Below, piece by piece: positions 1 to 7,795 of a stretch of 63,839 nucleotides of DNA. The notes under the pieces were generated by a model. That model was not told the origin of the DNA, did not search any database, and saw only the letters and a list, made by a program, of their open reading frames with translations. The translations under genes and the position numbers were made by a program. Source of the DNA: a virus; the IMG/VR virus record IMGVR_UViG_3300012030_000004, positions 1 through 63,839 of that record; one strand, 5' to 3'. Every line of letters starts with the position of its first letter. Position 1 is the stretch's first letter.

Positions 1-541
1 AAGAGGTCAACCACGCTTCCTCAGTGCCTACAAATCCCTCAGCGACAGCTATCTCATATGCTGAGAGGCCTTCGTCTCCCTGAGGTCCCTCCGGACCTGT
101 CTCGCCTTGAGGTCCGGTGTCTCCTGTAGGACCCTGTGGACCCGCCTCACCTTGAGGACCTTCTGGACCAGTTTCACCCTGAGGACCAGTATCCCCCGTA
201 GGACCCTGTGGCCCTTCTGGGCCCGTCTCACCTTGGATACCCTGAGGACCTTCTGGACCAGTTTCACCCTGAGGCCCAGGGTCGCCCTCGGGGCCTTGCG
301 GACCTCCTGTAGGACCCTGTGGACCCGCCTCACCTTGAGGACCTTCTGGACCTGTCTCACCCTGGGGTCCGGTGTCTCCTGTAGGACCCTGTGGACCCGC
401 CTCACCTTGGATACCCTGAGGTCCCTGTGGCCCTGTGGCCCCCATAGCGGTGACCACTTCAATAACAGAAGTTTCCTCAGAGATAACCTCAACAATAACA
501 GAAGTTTCCTCAGAGATAACCTCAACAACTTCGTCAGACAC
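1..541 (-). CDS. Collagen-like tail fibre protein, 3' end cut by window edge
   Basis: Reads from a GTG at 541 leftward; 180 codons are visible and the gene runs off base 1. After a short acidic N-terminus with an 11-residue duplication ([11 protein letters not shown] twice) come about 40 Gly-X-Y triplets ([12 protein letters not shown] type), then [19 protein letters not shown]. That last motif commonly joins collagen blocks to the next module in phage fibres. The start overlaps the stop of the upstream LtfC-like gene by one base and has a GGGAGG ribosome site. A collagen triple helix implies a trimeric fibre, probably for host attachment (inference). Other reading frames through this low-complexity stretch also stay open but are artefacts. 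Confidence 0.85.
   Translation of the reverse strand, partial: MSDEVVEVISEETSVIVEVISEETSVIEVVTAMGATGPQGPQGIQGEAGPQGPTGDTGPQGETGPEGPQGEAGPQGPTGGPQGPEGDPGPQGETGPEGPQGIQGETGPEGPQGPTGDTGPQGETGPEGPQGEAGPQGPTGDTGPQGETGPEGPQGDEGLSAYEIAVAEGFVGTEEAWLTS
62..443 (-). repeat. Collagen Gly-X-Y repeat block
   Basis: Degenerate 9- and 18-bp repeats coding for Gly-X-Y triplets ([18 protein letters not shown]). Such blocks expand and contract by recombination, so fibre length probably varies between relatives. Confidence 0.85.
462..527 (-). repeat. 33-bp tandem duplication in fibre gene
   Basis: Two adjacent 33-bp copies (462-494 and 495-527) encode the repeated peptide [11 protein letters not shown] at the N-terminus of the collagen-like fibre protein. 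The duplication is in frame and adds eleven residues. Confidence 0.85.
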
Positions 542-951
542 TAGACCTCCCTAGTGACATCGTGGTCCACTGTGACTGTACCCCGGGCAAGGCGAATTTT
601 TGCGCCTGTGTCGGTTGTCAGCTCTACATCATAATAGCCAAAGTTATAAGCGTTCCAGGATTCTACCTCGGTGGTGTCGTGTGGGAGAATTACCCTCACA
701 TACCCGTCATCATCAAGCTCAATGCGGGGACCTGAAAGGTCAGTGCTGTCAAAGGTCACCCAAATGTCGCCCCCGACAGCCGATCTGATCTGAGCTTTCG
801 CACTCCAGCCATCCGTGGCCAGGGCGGGATACACCACGGGGTCTGAGCCCGACGCTTTGGTGCCATAGCGGAACGGGTTCGTCGTATCAGCACCTTGAGG
901 GATCACCCAATCCCGCTCCACCTTGGCGGTGTAGCCAGCGTTCGTAGCCAT
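541..951 (-). CDS. LtfC-like minor tail beta-sandwich protein
   Basis: 136 residues, ATG at 951 behind AGGAG. The pattern ([15 protein letters not shown] near the start, then [19 protein letters not shown], and a C-terminal GTVTVDHDV) is that of small beta-rich proteins encoded beside tail fibres in actinobacteriophages (LtfC/p132/Gp6-type). It is the first gene of the only leftward operon and is followed directly by the collagen-like fibre, which fits a fibre-attachment or fibre-capping role. A GGACGATAGTA element lies about 40 nt upstream on the same strand. Confidence 0.65.
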   Translation of the reverse strand: MATNAGYTAKVERDWVIPQGADTTNPFRYGTKASGSDPVVYPALATDGWSAKAQIRSAVGGDIWVTFDSTDLSGPRIELDDDGYVRVILPHDTTEVESWNAYNFGYYDVELTTDTGAKIRLARGTVTVDHDVTREV

Positions 952-988
952 GAATTTCTCCTGCGTGTGAAGGGACTGAGTCTCATTC

Positions 989-999
989 TACTATCGTCC
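989..999 (-). promoter_or_regulatory. GGACGATAGTA element upstream of leftward tail-fibre operon
   Basis: Exact copy of the dispersed GG(A/C)CGATAGTA element, read on the minus strand, the direction of the fibre genes. It lies about 40 nt before the ATG at 951. I propose it is the -10 element of a late promoter used by the phage sigma factor at 41495; an operator role is the alternative. Confidence 0.6.
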
Positions 1000-1270
1000 C
1001 GAGCCTATATGCTACACTCTACGTTACTCCTTGAGTGGGGGGCGCATCTACGGATGCTCCAGCCTCTCCCGAAGCGACGGTCGCCATACCTGAAGCCCCC
1101 CGGGATGTTGGTTGGGTCCTCGGACCACCAGAGACAACGGCGTCTCAACAGGTCACGAGCTACACCCGAGTCTGTTTTTCAGGCTGTGGGGGTAGGGGGG
1201 CCTGTCCAACATCCCTCGCTCTGGATCACCTCCCTGAACAGGGGGCGGGCGCGTACCCGGGATCCCCTCC

Positions 1271-1299
1271 TTGACAAACACCTCCTGATGGAGGAGGAT
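1271..1299 (+). promoter_or_regulatory. Possible rightward promoter
   Basis: TTGACA at 1271 is followed after 17 nt by GAGGAT, which matches the -10 consensus poorly. The region also overlaps the ribosome site of the gene at 1304, so this is a weak candidate. Confidence 0.25.
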
Positions 1300-1303
1300 T
1301 CTC

Positions 1304-1630
1304 TTGACGAACCAATCTGCTATCGAAAGGATGAATACTATGCACTCCGAAGCCCACCCCCTTGCTGGGAAGACCGTTCACCTCAAGGATCTTCGAGAGG
1401 ATCCCTCGGGCGAGACTCTTGCCAGCGATGTCTATCAGATTGAAGACTGGTGGGATCGTCTCACTGGAGGGTCTTGGATGGACGCCGCTGGCAACCCTGC
1501 CGCCTTGGGTTATGTCGTGCGGGCGGGCAGTGTCCACCTGCCTCTTGACAACGAGGTGGTTTATGGCAAGGTTGGGGCCTTTGGTCACCTTATGCACGTG
1601 TCTGAGCTTGGGTCGGAGGTTAACTCCTAG
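1304..1630 (+). CDS. Conserved phage protein of unknown function
   Basis: 108 residues from TTG at 1304, chosen because GGAGGAGG sits 6 nt upstream; ATGs at 1331 and 1340 are possible alternatives. Contains HLKDLREDPSGE, then WWDRLTGGSWMDAAGNPAALGY and a charged C-terminus. I have seen WWDRLTGGSWM-type proteins in other actinobacteriophages but know no function. First of a rightward series of short, tightly packed genes: its stop overlaps the next GTG. Confidence 0.75.
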   Translation: MTNQSAIERMNTMHSEAHPLAGKTVHLKDLREDPSGETLASDVYQIEDWWDRLTGGSWMDAAGNPAALGYVVRAGSVHLPLDNEVVYGKVGAFGHLMHVSELGSEVNS

Positions 1631-1887
1631 TGCCTAAGGATGAAGTTGAACTTGCTGAAGAGTTTATGGACAGAGTCCGAGCTGTCTACCGAGAAACCTT
1701 TGGGGGTATGCTCACGGAGTTTGTCTTGGTTTCTAAAAACATGGAGGAAGACGGATCCATGAACTCTTCTGTGTTTGCTCCTATCGAGCAGGATGTTACA
1801 ACCTCAGCCGGGTTGATGCGTCTGGGGTCGTTGACTGTTGACGAGTGGATGTTGGGTGTCTTGTCTGACATGGATGATGAGGATTAG
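1630..1887 (+). CDS. Small acidic hypothetical protein
   Basis: 85 residues, GTG at 1630 overlapping the previous stop by one base. Acidic, with an N-terminal predicted helix (ELAEEFMDRVRAVYRETFGG) and a very acidic end (SDMDDED). No family recognised. The translational coupling suggests it is made together with the 1304 gene. Confidence 0.7.
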   Translation: MPKDEVELAEEFMDRVRAVYRETFGGMLTEFVLVSKNMEEDGSMNSSVFAPIEQDVTTSAGLMRLGSLTVDEWMLGVLSDMDDED

Positions 1888-1896
1888 GAGAAGCTT

Positions 1897-2163
1897 ATGA
1901 GAAAGAAACCGGACGTGCTCGGGCAGGGAGAAGAGGTCAGGGTAACCCTGGAGGCCGCGATCCATTTGGAGTGGGACACTGGTGGGAGTTGGGAAAGCCC
2001 GGAGGTGGAGAACTACCTGGCCGTGCGAGGCGTGAAGGTCTTGTCAGTTGTTGGACGCGATCTCGGGAACTACCCCAGAGAACTTCTTGAGGACGTGGAC
2101 CCCGGCATGCTGGTATCAGAAGCCATTGTCCGCGCCATCCTCGACCGGGCGGAGGTTGAGTGA
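1897..2163 (+). CDS. Small hypothetical protein
   Basis: 88 residues, ATG at 1897 behind TAGGAGAAG. The order looks like beta-rich N-terminus (EEVRVTLEAAIHLEWDTGG) followed by a helical C-terminal half (LVSEAIVRAILDRAEVE). No domain recognised. Its stop overlaps the next ATG (TGATG). Confidence 0.7.
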   Translation: MRKKPDVLGQGEEVRVTLEAAIHLEWDTGGSWESPEVENYLAVRGVKVLSVVGRDLGNYPRELLEDVDPGMLVSEAIVRAILDRAEVE

Positions 2164-2309
2164 TGTCAGTTTGTGATCATGAGTGGTTTGTTGAGGGACC
2201 TGGGGTCTCAGCCTCTCAGCTCTTAATCGCCTGTGGTGTGTGCGGTGTGTTGGGCGAGGCTCAGGTCACTGCTATCCTTGAGGGGGACGAAGGAGAAGAC
2301 GATGACTGA
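2163..2309 (+). CDS. Tiny cysteine-containing protein
   Basis: 48 residues. ATG overlaps the preceding stop, with GGAGG just upstream, and the 3' end overlaps the peptidyl-tRNA hydrolase gene by 8 bases. Residues CDHEW near the start and a later CGVCG could form a small zinc site. The overlap at both ends supports it as a real gene, although it is short. Confidence 0.6.
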   Translation: MSVCDHEWFVEGPGVSASQLLIACGVCGVLGEAQVTAILEGDEGEDDD

Positions 2310-2616
2310 AGATAAGATCGTTATTTACATGAATGACTCTTTGGGAAAGCGATGGTCCCGGGGGAAGTACGCCGCACATGCGGTTCACGCCGCTCTTGAG
2401 GCTTTTGGGGTCCATCCGGGACTGCCCGTGGTGGTGTTGGGGTCCAAGCCCCGAGCCATCAAGCGTATGCGTGTGTTTATCCGTGATGAGGGACGCACTG
2501 AGCTGGAGCCTGGCACCCTGACCGCAGGTACTGACTATAACCCTCCTTCTTCCCGACCTCAAATTTGCAATGACCCCGACTGCCACTTCGACAGAGAGCA
2601 TCCTGAACATGACTGA
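2302..2616 (+). CDS. Peptidyl-tRNA hydrolase, Pth2 family-like
   Basis: 104 residues from ATG 2302 (AAGGAGAAGACG upstream). Starts with a beta strand (KIVIYMNDSLG), then RGKYAAHAVHAALEAFG, matching the Pth2 helix that carries the catalytic Lys and the conserved A-x-x-x-H-A-A pattern. Later IRDEGRTELEPGTLTAGTD matches the family's RDAGRTQIAPG..T signature. Pth2 enzymes cleave the ester between peptide and tRNA on drop-off peptidyl-tRNAs. The C-terminal tail with CNDPDCHFDREH may bind metal. A phage copy may keep tRNA supply up late in infection (inference). Confidence 0.75.
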   Translation: MTEDKIVIYMNDSLGKRWSRGKYAAHAVHAALEAFGVHPGLPVVVLGSKPRAIKRMRVFIRDEGRTELEPGTLTAGTDYNPPSSRPQICNDPDCHFDREHPEHD

Positions 2617-3262
2617 CCTTGATAGCTTGACTCTTCGAGCCAAAAGACGGAGACGAGAACTTGACCAGAAGTCTGGTGAGGCTCACGCTCTAGCAAGCTT
2701 GAAGACTAGAACCGAGGAAGAGATCGTTCACCTTAAGTCAGAGATTGTTGAACTGGAAAAAGTCTCGATGTTGCTCACTTCTATTGCAGAAGACCAGCAG
2801 TTTAAAGCTCAAGAGGCTATTGAGACTTTGGTTACCGAGGGTCTACAGACTATTTTTGATGACTCTCTGTCCTTCCATATTCTGCAAAAAGTTTCTGGAA
2901 AGTCGGCAACTGTGGAGTTTGTTATACGCACCACCACAGTTGAAGGCAGGGTCTTTGATACCTCGGTTCTCGACGCTAGAGGCGGTGGGCTGGCCGCTGT
3001 AGTGGGATTCCTACTTCGTCTTGTGGTTCTTTTGTTGAGACATGACCATGACAAAGATAACGTCCTGGTTCTGGACGAGACTTTTGCTCACGTTTCCGAC
3101 GAGTATCTTCCAGGTCTAGGAGAGTTTCTGCGTCAGCTGGTTGACAAGACAGGAGTTCAAGTTATCCTAGTTACCCACCAAAGCGAGTTCATGGAGTTTT
3201 CGGACAGAGTATATCGCTTTGCCCTCAAAGACGGTGTCACTCAAGTTCGAAAGGAGAAGTAG
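2609..3262 (+). CDS. SbcC/Rad50-like ATPase, C-terminal half
   Basis: 217 residues from ATG 2609, overlapping the previous gene (ATGACTGA). N-terminal coiled coil (residues about 5-60), then an ABC-type C-lobe: signature-like DARGGGLAAVVGFLLRL, Walker B VLVLDETFAHVS and an H-loop region VILVTHQSEF. There is no Walker A. The matching N-lobe with Walker A and a CPTC hook is encoded separately at 56600. Together they would make a complete Rad50/SbcC-type ATPase that handles DNA ends. No partner nuclease (SbcD/Mre11) is seen. An upstream in-frame ATG at 2570 is possible but overlaps the hydrolase gene more. Confidence 0.75.
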   Translation: MTDLDSLTLRAKRRRRELDQKSGEAHALASLKTRTEEEIVHLKSEIVELEKVSMLLTSIAEDQQFKAQEAIETLVTEGLQTIFDDSLSFHILQKVSGKSATVEFVIRTTTVEGRVFDTSVLDARGGGLAAVVGFLLRLVVLLLRHDHDKDNVLVLDETFAHVSDEYLPGLGEFLRQLVDKTGVQVILVTHQSEFMEFSDRVYRFALKDGVTQVRKEK

Positions 3263-3628
3263 GTGAGGCTATTAGTTACTGGCTCAAGAGAACCCTCTGA
3301 TCCTGGGTATGTCAGAGCCGCCCTTTTGTTAGTGGCTTCATTCCATCACCCTAACGTGACCTTAGTTCATGGAGGAGCGAGAGGTGTGGATACGCTCGCT
3401 GGGGAAGTAGCTAACGAGAAGCAATGGAAGGTGGAGCCTCATCCCGTGACCCCCGAAGACTTTTCTTTACACGGCAAAAGAGCCTACTTTCTGAGGAATA
3501 AGAAGATGGTTGACCTTGGAGCAGATCTGTGCTTTGCTTTCCCTCAAGGGGCTAGTCCCGGCACCCGTATGACCATAAGATTAGCCGAAGAGGCCGGAAT
3601 TGAGACGCGGGTGTTCGAGCTCCAGTGA
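3263..3628 (+). CDS. SLOG-family (DUF2493-like) nucleotide-binding protein
   Basis: 121 residues, GTG at 3263 abutting the previous stop, GGAGAAG upstream. Rossmann-like start MRLLVTGSRE, then LVHGGARGVDTLAGEVA and a later FPQGASPGTRMTIRLAEEAG. These are hallmarks of the SLOG/DprA-like fold of YspA/DUF2493 proteins, thought to bind nucleotides or nucleotide-derived ligands. Exact role unknown. Confidence 0.75.
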   Translation: MRLLVTGSREPSDPGYVRAALLLVASFHHPNVTLVHGGARGVDTLAGEVANEKQWKVEPHPVTPEDFSLHGKRAYFLRNKKMVDLGADLCFAFPQGASPGTRMTIRLAEEAGIETRVFELQ

Positions 3629-3637
3629 CCGATGGTA
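3627..3637 (+). promoter_or_regulatory. Variant GACCGATGGTA element
   Basis: Differs from the dispersed GG(A/C)CGATAGTA element at two positions (A for G at position 2, G for A at position 8) and is followed by ACC, as at 20739. It overlaps the stop of the SLOG gene and lies before the small gene at 3662. Weak evidence on its own. Confidence 0.3.
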
Positions 3638-3661
3638 ACCCAGAGGGCGAGGAGGAGAACT

Positions 3662-3883
3662 GTGAACTATCCGGATCTTCTCCTCGCACCTCGAAAAGTG
3701 CAGATGAAAGCCCAGACTTTTGGGATCCACGACTTCTGTGCGGCAACTCCGGATGAATCTTGCGCTAGATGCCCTCACCTTATCAAAATGGCTTATGACT
3801 GTTTTTATGGTCACATTACTGACCCAGAGGCTCTTCAGAGAGCCATACGCAACGACATTCGGAGTGAGGCTCGTAAAGGATGA
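3662..3883 (+). CDS. Small cysteine-rich hypothetical protein
   Basis: 73 residues if started at GTG 3662, chosen for the strong GGAGGAG site 4-6 nt upstream; an ATG at 3632 in the same frame would add ten residues. Contains CAATPDESCARCPHLIKMAYDC, whose four cysteines could bind zinc. Its stop overlaps the ATG of the clamp-loader gene, suggesting coupled translation. Confidence 0.65.
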   Translation: MNYPDLLLAPRKVQMKAQTFGIHDFCAATPDESCARCPHLIKMAYDCFYGHITDPEALQRAIRNDIRSEARKG

Positions 3884-4977
3884 ATGAATCTCTTTTCTTG
3901 AAGTATCGGCCCAAGGAGTTCACTGACTTAGTTGGGCAGGATCTCTCCTCTCTGGCCCTTCAGAGAATGATTGAGCTCAACAGAGTTCCCCAAGGATTAC
4001 TTTTTTCGGGGCCCTCAGGGACCGGGAAGACCTCAGCGGCTAGAATTCTTTCTCAGTCGTTTGGGGGGCAGGTAACAGAGATTGATGCCGCCTCTAATCG
4101 GGGCGTTGATCACGTTCGCTCGTTGATCGATTCCCTGCGATACATGTCCGGGTCTCAGGTTACCATCCTAGATGAAGCCCACAATCTTACCCGCGAGGCT
4201 TTCAATGCCTTCTTGAAGACCCTAGAGGAGCCCACCCCCGGGACCATTTTTCTCCTCCTTACTACTGAACCCCACAAAATTCCTGATAGTGTTAAGTCCA
4301 GGCTGATGGAATTTGAGTTTAGGCGAATCTCCTCATCAGAGACCCTGAATCTCTTGATGAAGGTCTCTTCTCTTGAGAATATTGAGGTTCCAGATTCTCT
4401 TCTTAAAGTGTTAGCTGGGGAGGCTCAGGGTAACCTTCGCTCAGCCTTGACTTCTCTGGAATTCATCCAGCTTTCGGGAATTACTTCGGTATCTGACTAT
4501 CTTGAGGTGAACGGAAAAACTGACTTTGCTCCTCAACTAGTCAAGTTGATGTGCTTTGGGGATTATGGCTCGATCCTTTTGGAGTTGGACAGTGTTCTCT
4601 CTACTGTGGCCTCTCCTTCAGTGATCTCCTCAGCCTTGCTTGAACTGTATCGAGATCTTCTGATTCTGAGGTCAGGCGGCTCACTCGACCGAGAAGGCTC
4701 TTCTTATGACATCCGCAAGGAGCTCTCGGTGGAGATTGACAGAGAGCGTCTTCTTTCTGTGGTGAAACTTATGTGGGATCTGAGAACTAAGTTGAGGGTG
4801 TCTGATGACCCTAGAGGGTCTTTGGAGATGGCAGTGATTCTCATGTCAGATGTACTTTCCCAAGGAAAACCTGAGCCTAAAGATACAACTGTGGTAGAAT
4901 CGAGTAAAGTCCCCCGACCCCAGAAAGTGTCAGACTCTTCCGAAAAGATGTCATTGCACGACATACAAATTTCTTGA
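3880..4977 (+). CDS. DnaX-like clamp-loader ATPase (gamma-type)
   Basis: 365 residues. Begins with MNESLFLKYRPKEFTDLVGQ, the classic DnaX N-terminus (YRPxxFxdlvGQ). Walker A GPSGTGKTS at about 44-52, IDAASNRGVD, Walker B-type TILDEAHN at about 94-101, and sensor/arginine-finger DSVKSRLMEFEF (SRL in place of SRC). The four-cysteine zinc module of bacterial DnaX is missing between Walker A and IDAAS. At this length it corresponds to gamma, not tau. It would load a sliding clamp together with the delta' (45005) and delta (45978) homologues encoded 40 kb away. Confidence 0.85.
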   Translation: MNESLFLKYRPKEFTDLVGQDLSSLALQRMIELNRVPQGLLFSGPSGTGKTSAARILSQSFGGQVTEIDAASNRGVDHVRSLIDSLRYMSGSQVTILDEAHNLTREAFNAFLKTLEEPTPGTIFLLLTTEPHKIPDSVKSRLMEFEFRRISSSETLNLLMKVSSLENIEVPDSLLKVLAGEAQGNLRSALTSLEFIQLSGITSVSDYLEVNGKTDFAPQLVKLMCFGDYGSILLELDSVLSTVASPSVISSALLELYRDLLILRSGGSLDREGSSYDIRKELSVEIDRERLLSVVKLMWDLRTKLRVSDDPRGSLEMAVILMSDVLSQGKPEPKDTTVVESSKVPRPQKVSDSSEKMSLHDIQIS

Positions 4978-4999
4978 GGCCTCTTACTAAGGAGAAGCT

Positions 5000-5935
5000 G
5001 TGTCTACTATTCTTGTCACCGGAGGTTCCGGGTTCATCGGGTCCCACACTGTTGAAAGACTTCTTCGGGACGGCCACGAAGTCATTTCTTTTTCTAGGTC
5101 AGTGAAGCCTGCTCCCAGGAAACAAGGACTTCGATCCTTCTTAGGGGATATTCGAGATGAGACATCAGTTTTTGAGGCTATGGCTCATTGTGACGGGTTC
5201 ATTCACCTGGCTGGCATTCTGGGCACCCAAGAGACCATTCAAAATCCGCGCCCTTCTGTAGACACTAATGTCCGAGGGGGCCTCAACGTCCTAGAAGCGG
5301 CGGCTAGATACAAGGTCCCCGGAGTAAACATTGCGGTTGGGAACCACTGGGAGCAAAACCCTTATTCAATATCTAAGTCTACCGTTGAGCGGTTCGCCAA
5401 GATGTATAATCAGTACCGAGGTACGAACGTAGCCGTTGTCCGAGCCTTGAACGCCTATGGCCCGGGGCAGTCTGTCGCCGCCCCTTATGGCACCTCTCAG
5501 GTACGCAAGATCATGCCAAGCTTCGTGATGCGGGCCCTCAGGGGAGACCCCATCGAGATCTATGGAAACGGGAGCCAGGTTATGGACATGATCTACGTCT
5601 CTGACGTGGCAGACATTTTGGTAGACGCTTTGTATTACACCAAGGCCGGAGGTGAGTCGGGGTCAGATTTCTATGAGCCCGCTACGGGTCTGGAAGCTGG
5701 TACCGGAGTTACCACCACAGTGTCTCAGATAGCCCGCTCTGTCTGTGAGGAAGTCGGGGTTGACTCTGGTAGAGCAATTCTACACGTTCCTATGAGAGAC
5801 GGCGAGAAGCCCAACTCTACCGTTCTTGGTGATCCGTCTACGTTATGGCCTGTGTATGGAGACTATCCTAAAGGTTTCATTTCATTAAAGGATGGTGTCA
5901 AGAGAACAGTGGAGTTTTACAAAAATGTCTACTAA
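5000..5935 (+). CDS. NAD-dependent sugar epimerase/dehydratase
   Basis: 311 residues from GTG 5000 (AAGGAGAAGCT upstream). Extended SDR fold: TGGSGFIGSHTVERLL is the NAD-binding glycine motif (GxxGxxG), FIHLAG follows, and the active site YxxxK is seen as YSISK at about 121-125. Resembles UDP-glucose 4-epimerase/UDP-glucuronate dehydratase relatives. Substrate unknown. The two glycosyltransferase genes that follow in the same operon suggest it makes a nucleotide sugar for decorating virion or host surface (inference). Confidence 0.85.
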   Translation: MSTILVTGGSGFIGSHTVERLLRDGHEVISFSRSVKPAPRKQGLRSFLGDIRDETSVFEAMAHCDGFIHLAGILGTQETIQNPRPSVDTNVRGGLNVLEAAARYKVPGVNIAVGNHWEQNPYSISKSTVERFAKMYNQYRGTNVAVVRALNAYGPGQSVAAPYGTSQVRKIMPSFVMRALRGDPIEIYGNGSQVMDMIYVSDVADILVDALYYTKAGGESGSDFYEPATGLEAGTGVTTTVSQIARSVCEEVGVDSGRAILHVPMRDGEKPNSTVLGDPSTLWPVYGDYPKGFISLKDGVKRTVEFYKNVY

Positions 5936-6614
5936 GATCATTCATCGCTTCTGGGCTGGCCCTAAAGAGATCCCAGAAGACTATGCAGAGTTTGGGTTCA
6001 TGTGGGACAAGATGAATCCGGACTGGGAAATCAAGATGTGGACTGAAGAAGACATCAAGGAATTTCCTACTCTGGGCAAGGTTTTCAACGACTTCTATCG
6101 TAGAGACGAGGGACGTCAGGGCATTGAGTTATATGTTCAGATGGCTGATGTAATGGGATATGCTCTCGTTCATAAATTCGGTGGAATGTATGTAAACTGC
6201 GACATCGAACCAATTAGGCCTCTCCCCGAACTCCCTAAGAAGGCTTGGGCTTCATACGAGAATGACATCAATGATGTGGTCAATGCTGTTATTGGAGCTC
6301 CCGCTCCCCGGAATGTCTTTTGGGGCCGTCTCCTGTCGAAGCTTCCAGCCCGCTATTTCTTGAACCCCACCGATGAGATGGTTCATACCACAGGTCCTGG
6401 GCTTTTGACGGACATGGCCCGACGCTTACCAGAAAGGATTCACGTCTTCCCCAAAGAGACTTTCAATCCTGTGCACTGGTCTAAGATCTCGCCAGGAGGA
6501 GATGCTAAAAGCTTCAGAGATTCTCTCCCTCCGGAAACTATAGGGGTGCATCACTGGGGACACAAAAAAGATGGAAGGACCAATTACATTGAATCCGCAA
6601 CCCAGCCGAAGTAG
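5925..6614 (+). CDS. Glycosyltransferase with DxD motif (OCH1/capsular sugar type)
   Basis: 229 residues from ATG 5925, which overlaps the epimerase stop and has GGAG upstream. Features of the DXD-sugar glycosyltransferase family: IPKIIH-like start (TKIIHRFWAG), MNPDWEIKMWTEEDI, and ADVMGYALVHKFGGMYVNCDIEP, where CDIE stands at the DxD metal/nucleotide-sugar site. C-terminal GVHHWGHKK is also typical. Likely transfers one hexose to a protein or glycan acceptor; the acceptor is unknown. Confidence 0.8.
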   Translation: MSTKIIHRFWAGPKEIPEDYAEFGFMWDKMNPDWEIKMWTEEDIKEFPTLGKVFNDFYRRDEGRQGIELYVQMADVMGYALVHKFGGMYVNCDIEPIRPLPELPKKAWASYENDINDVVNAVIGAPAPRNVFWGRLLSKLPARYFLNPTDEMVHTTGPGLLTDMARRLPERIHVFPKETFNPVHWSKISPGGDAKSFRDSLPPETIGVHHWGHKKDGRTNYIESATQPK

Positions 6615-7335
6615 AGCTGTAGCCTTCACCGCCTATGACAGGCCCGGGTATCTTCGGGAATCTCTGGAGTCCTGGCGGAAAGTTCGAGGGATGAATCGGT
6701 GGTACTTCTATCTCACTGTTGACCCTTCTGGGGAAACTCAGGAAGTAGTTGATCTCTTCACGCAGTTTGCCCGAGACATGAGACTTCCTGATTGTGTGGT
6801 GAAAGTTAATCCTAGAAGGTATGGGGTTCTTCATCACCCCTGGGCCTCTTTTGATCATCTCTTTAGTAACTTAGGAGTAGACCAGGTTCTTAGGGCGGAA
6901 GATGATCTTCTCGTTTCTGATGACATTCTAGAGATGTTTGAGTGGATTGACAACACCTACTCTGAAGACACGAGAGTCGCCTCTGGGCACTCCTATTCTG
7001 GGGCACTGGAGGGGGACCCCAGAATTATTTCCAAATCTACTCGTTTCGAGTCCCTTAATTGGTGCACTTGGAGAGATAGATGGAATGACTTTATGCGGGA
7101 CACATGGGATCATGATTACTCGACTTTCAATGGGGTCCCAGGAAGAGAGTCTGGGTGGGATTGGAATTTGAACACCAGAATTTATCCCAAGTTTGGTCTT
7201 CAGGCTGTCCGACCTCAGCTCAGTAGAACTCAGAACATTGGTCTTCAGGGAACCCACTCCACGCCTCAGAACTTTTCACAGAGCCCTTCTTTCAGGGAAG
7301 AGTATGGGGTAGTTTCTTACGCAGAAGGACGATAG
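6571..7335 (+). CDS. Glycosyltransferase, GT-A fold (GNT-I-like)
   Basis: 254 residues, ATG 6571, overlapping the preceding gene by 44 bases. Starts RAVAFTAYDRPGYLRESLES, the usual opening of GT-A enzymes. RAEDDLLVSDDILEMFEW gives the E-D-D metal site and resembles the GNT-I family. Later SLNWCTWRDRWNDF and a C-terminal block RTQNIGLQGTHST fit the same group. It ends just before the packaging operon. With the epimerase and the gene before it this forms a glycosylation cassette next to head genes. Confidence 0.75.
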   Translation: MEGPITLNPQPSRSRAVAFTAYDRPGYLRESLESWRKVRGMNRWYFYLTVDPSGETQEVVDLFTQFARDMRLPDCVVKVNPRRYGVLHHPWASFDHLFSNLGVDQVLRAEDDLLVSDDILEMFEWIDNTYSEDTRVASGHSYSGALEGDPRIISKSTRFESLNWCTWRDRWNDFMRDTWDHDYSTFNGVPGRESGWDWNLNTRIYPKFGLQAVRPQLSRTQNIGLQGTHSTPQNFSQSPSFREEYGVVSYAEGR

Positions 7336-7337
7336 TA
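7327..7337 (+). promoter_or_regulatory. GGACGATAGTA element at start of packaging operon
   Basis: Exact copy of the dispersed element. The ATG of the first packaging gene (7343) lies 7 nt after its GATAG core, the same distance as at 17859. If it is a -10 element, transcription would start at or beside the A of the ATG, giving a leaderless mRNA; indeed no ribosome site is well placed for this gene. Confidence 0.65.
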
Positions 7338-7342
7338 GCACT

Positions 7343-7795
7343 ATGTCAGATAGCGCAGATCGAAGAGACCTTCAGGTTGAGGATACCCTTGACCTGGCTT
7401 TTGACCTGCCACAGGAGTTTGAGGATGACCCTTACCTGTCCTCCCTGTATCGGGAAATCATTGCTCGGTTGAGGGTTGAGGCAAACGGCCTTCCTATGAA
7501 CACTGTTCAGACTCTTCTTCTAGAGCGCATTGCTTTCTTCTACATTAATCTAAAGAGGTCAGAGAGGTCTGAAGCTCTCAGCCCAACCAGACACAAGGAC
7601 TTAGTCTCGTTCTGGCTTAATATGACCTCAGAGTTCAACAAGCAGTTAGCCGCAGGACATGAGCAGTTAAGAGACGCTCTTCTGTTGTCTATCTCTAAGA
7701 TGGTAATGAGCAAGATTGATGAGATCGAGGACCAGGAAACCCGCCAGCAGTTGAGAATCCTTCTCTCTGAGGGATTCGCAGAGATGGGGCTCTGA
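7343..7795 (+). CDS. Possible small terminase subunit
   Basis: 150 residues, ATG 7343. Mostly helical and charged (LEVEDTLDLAFDLPQEFEDD, later LLLERIAFFYINLKRSERSE). It is the first gene of the packaging operon, two genes ahead of the large terminase, where the small subunit is usually found. I see no clear helix-turn-helix, so the name rests on position. No Shine-Dalgarno at a normal distance; probably translated leaderless. Confidence 0.45.
   Translation: MSDSADRRDLQVEDTLDLAFDLPQEFEDDPYLSSLYREIIARLRVEANGLPMNTVQTLLLERIAFFYINLKRSERSEALSPTRHKDLVSFWLNMTSEFNKQLAAGHEQLRDALLLSISKMVMSKIDEIEDQETRQQLRILLSEGFAEMGL

Larger units (their letters stand above)
952..1303. other. Divergent intergenic region
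   Basis: About 350 bp between the leftward fibre operon and the rightward genes. Apart from the GGACGATAGTA element it holds a TTGACA at 1271-1276 and a strong GGAGGAGG ribosome site at 1290-1297. A GTG-started reading frame at 1035-1274 stays open, but it has no ribosome site and no recognisable family, so I do not call it a gene. Confidence 0.5.

Noticed and set aside
107-544. Long plus- and minus-strand frames in the collagen block other than the Gly-X-Y frame
   Set aside because: Low-complexity triplet repeats keep all frames open; only the frame from GTG 541 gives Gly-X-Y and a known fibre motif.
1035-1274. GTG-started open frame in the divergent intergenic region
   Set aside because: No ribosome site, no recognisable family, GC-rich stretch where chance frames stay open.
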